Position numbers and translations under genes: made by a program. A stretch of 9,355 nucleotides of DNA from Alphaproteobacteria bacterium. Its GTDB lineage: Bacteria; Pseudomonadota; Alphaproteobacteria; Caulobacterales; Maricaulaceae. Positions 5,536 through 9,355 of this stretch are shown in pieces. The stretch covers positions 1 through 9,355 of the forward strand of contig JAUIEH010000079.1 of the NCBI GenBank assembly GCA_030428405.1, given 5' to 3'. The notes beneath the pieces were generated by a model. The model saw only the letters and a program-made list of their open reading frames with translations. It was not told the DNA's origin and ran no database searches. The first letter of the stretch is position 1. The number at the start of each line of letters is the position of its first letter.

Positions 5536-6108
5536 ATGTTTATTCGCCTTTCCGCCATCGCGCTGGGACTTGGGCTGGCGACGGCTGCGTGCAGCTCGCT
5601 TCCGGATGTGCCGAACCCGTTTGAAGATACGCCGAACCCGGGTCCGTGCCCGGCGGCGTTCGCGCTCTATGAGGCGTCTCGTCTGGTCGAACTCGAGGGC
5701 GAAGAGGTGACGTATGAAAACGTCGCCTTCACCGGCGAATTCGAGCGCGTGCACTCGTTCTGCGAATATCGCGACGACGAGCCGATCATCGCCGATCTCG
5801 AGGTCGATCTCGGTTTCGGTCGCGGCCCGGCGGCGGATGGCGATCGCCACACTTACACGATCTTCGTCGCTGTCACGCGCTCGGAGACGACGGTGATCGA
5901 GCGTCAGGAATTCCCCATCGAAGTGCGCTTCGATGAGGGCGAGGACCGCACCTATATCCGCCAGCGCTTCGACCGCATCGAAATCCCGCGCGCGCACGAA
6001 AATATTTCGGGCTCGAATTTCGAAATTCTCGTCGGCTTCGTGCTGAGCGAGGACCAGCTTGAGTTCAATCGCCGCGGATTGCGTTTCCGCGTTGATGCGG
6101 GTCAGTAG
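5536..6108 (+). CDS. Uncharacterised alphaproteobacterial lipoprotein
   Basis: The 190-residue product has a short lipoprotein signal peptide (MFIRLSAIALGLGLATAAC) with the lipobox cysteine at position 19, so it should be lipid-anchored in the envelope. A proline-rich linker with two PNP units (24-36) follows, then a beta-rich domain with C38 (GPCPAAFALYEAS), C76 (VHSFCEY), GFGRGPA, HTYTIFVAV, EFPIEVRF and near the end GFVLSEDQLEFNRR. This pattern agrees with a widespread alphaproteobacterial lipoprotein family with no assigned role, as I recall it. C38 and C76 could form a disulfide. ATG 5536 is chosen because GGGAG lies six bases upstream and the signal peptide begins there; in-frame starts at 5395 and 5500 would bury it. 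argS starts 14 bases downstream, so the two are probably co-transcribed. Confidence 0.82.
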   Translation: MFIRLSAIALGLGLATAACSSLPDVPNPFEDTPNPGPCPAAFALYEASRLVELEGEEVTYENVAFTGEFERVHSFCEYRDDEPIIADLEVDLGFGRGPAADGDRHTYTIFVAVTRSETTVIERQEFPIEVRFDEGEDRTYIRQRFDRIEIPRAHENISGSNFEILVGFVLSEDQLEFNRRGLRFRVDAGQ

Positions 6109-6122
6109 GGCGGCTCACGGTC

Positions 6123-7916
6123 ATGAGCGTTTCGACGCAAGAGGCGCCGGCCGCAGCTTCATTTGCGGACGCGATGAGCGCGCGCCTCGGCGCTGCGTTT
6201 GAAGCGCTTGGCCTTGAGGCTGCGCTCGGCCGCGTCGTGCGTTCCGACCGGCCCGATCTCAGTCCATTTCAGTGCAATGGCGCGATGGCGGCGGCGAAAG
6301 CCGCCAAACGCGCGCCGCGCGATATCGCTCAAGAGGTCGTCGCCAGGATTTCCGACGATCCGCTATTCGGCGAGATCGAAATCGCAGGACCCGGCTTCGT
6401 CAACATCACGCCCGGGAACGCGGCCGTTGATGAACGCGCGCGTGGGCTGAGCGCAGACGAACGCGCCGGCGCCGTTGCGGTCGAGACGCCGCGCGCGGTC
6501 GTGTTCGACTTTGGCGGGCCGAATGTCGCCAAGCCAATGCATGTCGGCCATTTGCGCTCCGCCGTCATCGGCGACGCTCTACAGCGCCTGTTCCGCTTTC
6601 GCGGCGACCGGGTGACGTCGGACGTCCATCTCGGCGATTGGGGCCTGCAAATGGGCCATCTCATCACCGAGCTGGAGGATGAAGCGCGCGACCTTCCTTA
6701 TTTCGCCGAGGGCGCCGAGGGACCGTTTCCCGAAGATCCGCCCGTGACAATCGAGGATCTGGCGCGGCTTTATCCGCTCGCCTCCGCCAAGGCGAAGGAA
6801 GACCCCGAGCGCCTCGCGCGCTCGCGTCGCGCAACGGCGGAGCTGCAGGCTGGCCGGCCCGGCTACCGCGCGCTCTTGCGCCATTTCATCAATGTCTCCG
6901 TCGCCGCTTTGAAGGCGGATTATACGCGCCTTGGCGTCAGCTTTGATCTCTGGAAGGGCGAGTCCGATGTCGACGCGCTGATCCCGGGACTGGTCGAGAA
7001 TTTCAAATCAGCCGGCGTCGCCGAAAAGAGCGAAGGCGCCTGGGTGGTTCGCGTTGCGCGCGCGGACGACAAGAAGGAACTCGCGCCCTTGATCCTGGTG
7101 ACGTCGGAAGGCTCAGCGCTTTACGGCACCACCGACCTCGCCACCATTCTCGACCGCGTTGAGGATTTGTCGCCCGACCTGATCCTCTATGTGGTCGATC
7201 AGCGTCAGGCTCAGCATTTCGAGCAGGTCTTCCGCGCCGCCGATAAGGCGAAGCTGCTCAGCGAGGACAAGCTCGAACATATCGGCTTCGGCACGGTCAA
7301 CGGACCCGACGGCAAGCCATACAAGACGCGCGAAGGCGGCGTGTTGCGCCTTGCGGACCTGCTCGACGGCGCGCTGGAAAAAGCCGAAGCGCGGCTTTCC
7401 GAAGCGGGGCTCGGCGCCGATCTGAGCGAGGATGAGCGCGCCGACGTCGCGCACAAGGTCGCCATCGCCGCCATTCGCTTTGCAGACCTCCAGAACCACC
7501 GGTTGACCAATTATATTTTCGACCTCGACCGCTTTACGAGCTTTGAGGGCAAGACCGGTCCTTATCTTCTGTATGCGGCCGTTCGCATGAAATCGCTCTT
7601 GCGCAAGGCGGCGGAAGAGGGCGTGGCGCCCGGCGAGATCCATGTCGGTTCGGATGAAGAACGCCGGCTCGTCTTCGCGCTTGATGATTTCGATCGCGCG
7701 CTTGAGCAGGCTTACGACAAGCGCGCGCCCAATATTTTATGCGACCACGTCTATGGCGTGGCTCAGGCGCTCTCGAAATTCTACGCCGCCTGTCCGGTGC
7801 TGGCCGCGCCTGATGAGACGACAAAAGCTTCAAGGCTCGCGCTCGTCGCGCTCACCTTGAAGCAATTGACCTTGGCGCTTGATCTCTTAGGGATCGAAGC
7901 GCCCGAGCGGATGTAA
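6123..7916 (+). CDS. argS: Arginine--tRNA ligase
   Basis: A complete class I arginyl-tRNA synthetase of 597 residues that charges tRNA-Arg in the cytoplasm. Domains in order: the ArgRS N-terminal tRNA-recognition domain (about 13-100, ending AGPGFVNI); the catalytic Rossmann domain with GPNVAKPMHVGHLRSA, whose HVGH (140-143) is the HIGH motif, then SDVHLGDWGLQMG and DYTRLGVSFDLWKGESD; DGKPYKTREGG (396-406), which stands in for KMSKS as is usual in ArgRS; and the helical anticodon-binding DALR domain (about 475-597) with GPYLLYAAVRM and LSKFYAACPVL. ATG 6123 gives the normal length; the ribosome site is weak and may use the GGGCGG after the lipoprotein stop. It is probably transcribed with the lipoprotein gene 14 bases upstream. 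Confidence 0.97.
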   Translation: MSVSTQEAPAAASFADAMSARLGAAFEALGLEAALGRVVRSDRPDLSPFQCNGAMAAAKAAKRAPRDIAQEVVARISDDPLFGEIEIAGPGFVNITPGNAAVDERARGLSADERAGAVAVETPRAVVFDFGGPNVAKPMHVGHLRSAVIGDALQRLFRFRGDRVTSDVHLGDWGLQMGHLITELEDEARDLPYFAEGAEGPFPEDPPVTIEDLARLYPLASAKAKEDPERLARSRRATAELQAGRPGYRALLRHFINVSVAALKADYTRLGVSFDLWKGESDVDALIPGLVENFKSAGVAEKSEGAWVVRVARADDKKELAPLILVTSEGSALYGTTDLATILDRVEDLSPDLILYVVDQRQAQHFEQVFRAADKAKLLSEDKLEHIGFGTVNGPDGKPYKTREGGVLRLADLLDGALEKAEARLSEAGLGADLSEDERADVAHKVAIAAIRFADLQNHRLTNYIFDLDRFTSFEGKTGPYLLYAAVRMKSLLRKAAEEGVAPGEIHVGSDEERRLVFALDDFDRALEQAYDKRAPNILCDHVYGVAQALSKFYAACPVLAAPDETTKASRLALVALTLKQLTLALDLLGIEAPERM

Positions 7917-7917
7917 T

Positions 7918-7950
7918 CGACCATCGCGGTCTGGCGATCGGGGCTGGTCG
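7918..7950 (+). terminator. Possible hairpin terminator after argS
   Basis: Directly after the argS stop, CGACCATCGC (7918-7927) can pair with GCGAT (7934-7938) and, past a 6-7 base bulge, GGTCG (7946-7950), forming a bulged 10-pair stem. No T tract follows. It may stop argS transcription imperfectly before the ABC operon. Confidence 0.25.
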
Positions 7951-7995
7951 TCGCTATATCCCCGCGACCCGCTTCAGCCGCGCAAGCGAGCCTCC

Positions 7996-8922
7996 ATGCA
8001 ACCCGCCATCTCCATCAAGAACGTCTCGAAGACTTATGCAGGCGGCTTTCAGGCGCTGAAGGACGTCTCGCTCGACATCCAGCATGGCGAGATTTTCGCG
8101 CTCCTGGGCCCGAACGGGGCGGGCAAGACGACGCTGATCGGCGTCACGTGCGGGCTCGTCATGCCGACATCGGGAACGATCACGGCCGATGGCCATGACA
8201 TACTCAAAGATTATCGTGAAGCGCGCGGCCTGATCGGGCTCGTGCCGCAGGAGCTGACGACGGATGCATTCGAGAGCGTCTGGTCGACGGTGAGCTATTC
8301 GCGCGGGCTGTTCGGCAAGCCGCCCGACCCCAAGCGCATCGAGCAGGTGCTGCGAGACCTTTCGCTCTGGGATAAGCGCGATTCCAAAATCATGATGCTG
8401 TCGGGCGGCATGAAGCGGCGCGTGATGATCGCCAAAGCGCTCAGCCATGACCCGCGCATCCTGTTCCTCGACGAGCCCACCGCCGGCGTCGACGTCGAAT
8501 TGCGCAAGGACATGTGGCAGATGGTGCGCGGTCTGCGCGAGACCGGCGTCACGATTATTCTGACGACGCACTATATCGAGGAAGCCGAAGAAATGGCCGA
8601 CCGCGTCGGCGTCATCAATAACGGCGAACTCATACTGGTCGAGAACAAGACCGAGCTGATGACCAAGCTCGGCAAGAAGCAGCTCACGGTGTTGCTGCAC
8701 GAGCCAATCTCGACGATCCCCGACGCGCTCGCTGACTATAAGCTCGAGCTGGGCGGCGATGGCTATGAGCTCATTTACACCTATGACATCCAGTCTGAGC
8801 GCACGGGCATTCGCGCGCTCTTGAACGATCTGGGCGCAGCGGGCGTGCGCTTCAAAGACCTGCAAACCTCGAACAGCTCGCTCGAGGACATTTTCGTCAG
8901 TCTGGTGAGGGACGGACAATGA
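7996..8922 (+). CDS. ABC-2 type transporter ATP-binding protein, YadG-like
   Basis: A 308-residue ABC ATPase, the same length as E. coli YadG. Motifs: Walker A GPNGAGKT (38-45), Q-loop Q85 (GLVPQEL), signature LSGGM (135-139), Walker B ILFLDE (155-160), D-loop and switch histidine H192 (LTTHYIEEAEEMADRVG). The nucleotide-binding domain covers about 4-230; the remaining C-terminal part is the extension common in ABC-2 exporters, ending SSLEDIFVSLVRDGQ. It powers an exporter whose membrane subunit is the next gene, overlapping it by ATGA. The substrate is not known for the E. coli pair either. The region before the start contains a bulged hairpin after argS and a TATATC box but no clear ribosome site. 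Confidence 0.93.
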   Translation: MQPAISIKNVSKTYAGGFQALKDVSLDIQHGEIFALLGPNGAGKTTLIGVTCGLVMPTSGTITADGHDILKDYREARGLIGLVPQELTTDAFESVWSTVSYSRGLFGKPPDPKRIEQVLRDLSLWDKRDSKIMMLSGGMKRRVMIAKALSHDPRILFLDEPTAGVDVELRKDMWQMVRGLRETGVTIILTTHYIEEAEEMADRVGVINNGELILVENKTELMTKLGKKQLTVLLHEPISTIPDALADYKLELGGDGYELIYTYDIQSERTGIRALLNDLGAAGVRFKDLQTSNSSLEDIFVSLVRDGQ

Positions 8923-9355
8923 ATCTTCACGCCGTCCGCGCCATCTATCTGTTCGAAATGAACCGCACCTGGCGGACCTTGTGGCAGAGCATCGTCACGC
9001 CGGTCATTTCGACCTCGCTCTATTTCATCGTGTTCGGCGCAGCCATAGGCTCGCGCATGAACGAGATCGACGGCGTCGCCTATGGCGCTTTCATCGTGCC
9101 AGGCCTGTTGATGTTGTCGATCCTGACGCAGTCGACGGCGAACGCCTCCTTCGGCATCTATTTCCCGAAATTCACCGGCACGATCTACGAAGTGCTGTCA
9201 GCGCCCGTCTCGACTTTCGAGGTCGTGTTCGCCTTTGTCGGCGCGGCCGCGACCAAGTCGCTGATATTGGCCGTCATTATACTGATTACCGCCGCCTTCT
9301 TCGTCGATCTGCAAATCCAGCATCCGATCTTGATGGCGGGCTTCGTCATATTGAC
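8919..9355 (+). CDS. ABC-2 type transporter permease, YadH-like (3' end outside window)
   Basis: The ATG at 8919 overlaps the stop of the ATPase gene (ATGA), and the frame stays open to the window end, giving 145 residues. They match the N-terminal half of YadH-type ABC-2 permeases: a short amphipathic start (AVRAIYLFEMNRTWRT), then TPVISTSLYFIVFGAAIGSR (helix 1, about 23-45), YGAFIVPGLLMLSILTQSTAN (helix 2, about 55-75), the conserved cytosolic stretch FTGTIYEVLSAPVSTFEVVF, and helix 3 (about 101-129) with a fourth beginning near 135. The family has about six helices and 255 residues, so roughly 40 percent is missing. It forms the membrane channel of the exporter with the upstream ATPase. 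Confidence 0.92.
   Translation, partial: MNLHAVRAIYLFEMNRTWRTLWQSIVTPVISTSLYFIVFGAAIGSRMNEIDGVAYGAFIVPGLLMLSILTQSTANASFGIYFPKFTGTIYEVLSAPVSTFEVVFAFVGAAATKSLILAVIILITAAFFVDLQIQHPILMAGFVIL

Noticed and set aside
7113..7643. A 176-residue minus-strand frame inside argS
   Set aside because: It is antisense to the conserved catalytic and DALR regions of argS, and no independent evidence supports it.
7954..8919. A 321-residue minus-strand open frame covering nearly all of the YadG-like gene
   Set aside because: It is exactly antisense to an intact ABC ATPase with all motifs and has no family resemblance; long antisense frames are common in GC-rich coding DNA.

Overview
This GC-rich window has the layout and protein signatures of an alphaproteobacterial chromosome. 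The arginyl-tRNA synthetase, IspH, RNase HI and the lipoprotein all look alphaproteobacterial, most like the Hyphomonadaceae/Maricaulales/Caulobacterales side, but the exact lineage is inference. Genes are densely packed, with several stop/start overlaps (TGATG, ATGA). I see no tRNA, rRNA, insertion sequence, CRISPR array or phage gene.

Positions 1-1526: the C-terminal end of an NfeD-family membrane protein (+) runs convergently into a two-gene minus-strand cassette, an ArsR-type repressor (645-989) translationally coupled to an AHSA1/START-fold protein (193-645). An AT-rich repeat region lies at the start of the cassette. RNase HI (rnhA, minus) follows and ends in a hairpin with a T-rich tail.

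Positions 1527-3578: a divergent promoter region, then two overlapping plus-strand genes of unknown function: a predicted four-helix membrane protein with a cytosolic helical, CxxC-containing tail, and a single-helix membrane-anchored protein with a von Willebrand factor A-like domain facing the periplasm. This pair is the least explained part of the window and the best candidate for an undescribed system.

Positions 3608-5375 (minus): a secreted retropepsin-like (PF05618-type) protein carrying a long acidic insertion, and ispH, the last enzyme of the MEP isoprenoid pathway. ispH and rnhA are often linked through thrB in alphaproteobacteria. Here no thrB is seen, and the protease-like gene plus the two-gene module lie between them.

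Positions 5376-9355 (plus): a divergent leader with a strong hairpin, an uncharacterised lipoprotein, argS 14 bases downstream, and then an ABC-2 exporter operon resembling E. coli yadG/yadH. Its permease gene is cut by the window end.

Most genes are housekeeping (isoprenoid synthesis, RNA-DNA hybrid removal, arginine charging) or simple transport and regulation. The unknown envelope genes (1678-3578, 3608-4291, 5536-6108) are membrane or exported proteins and may serve envelope functions.
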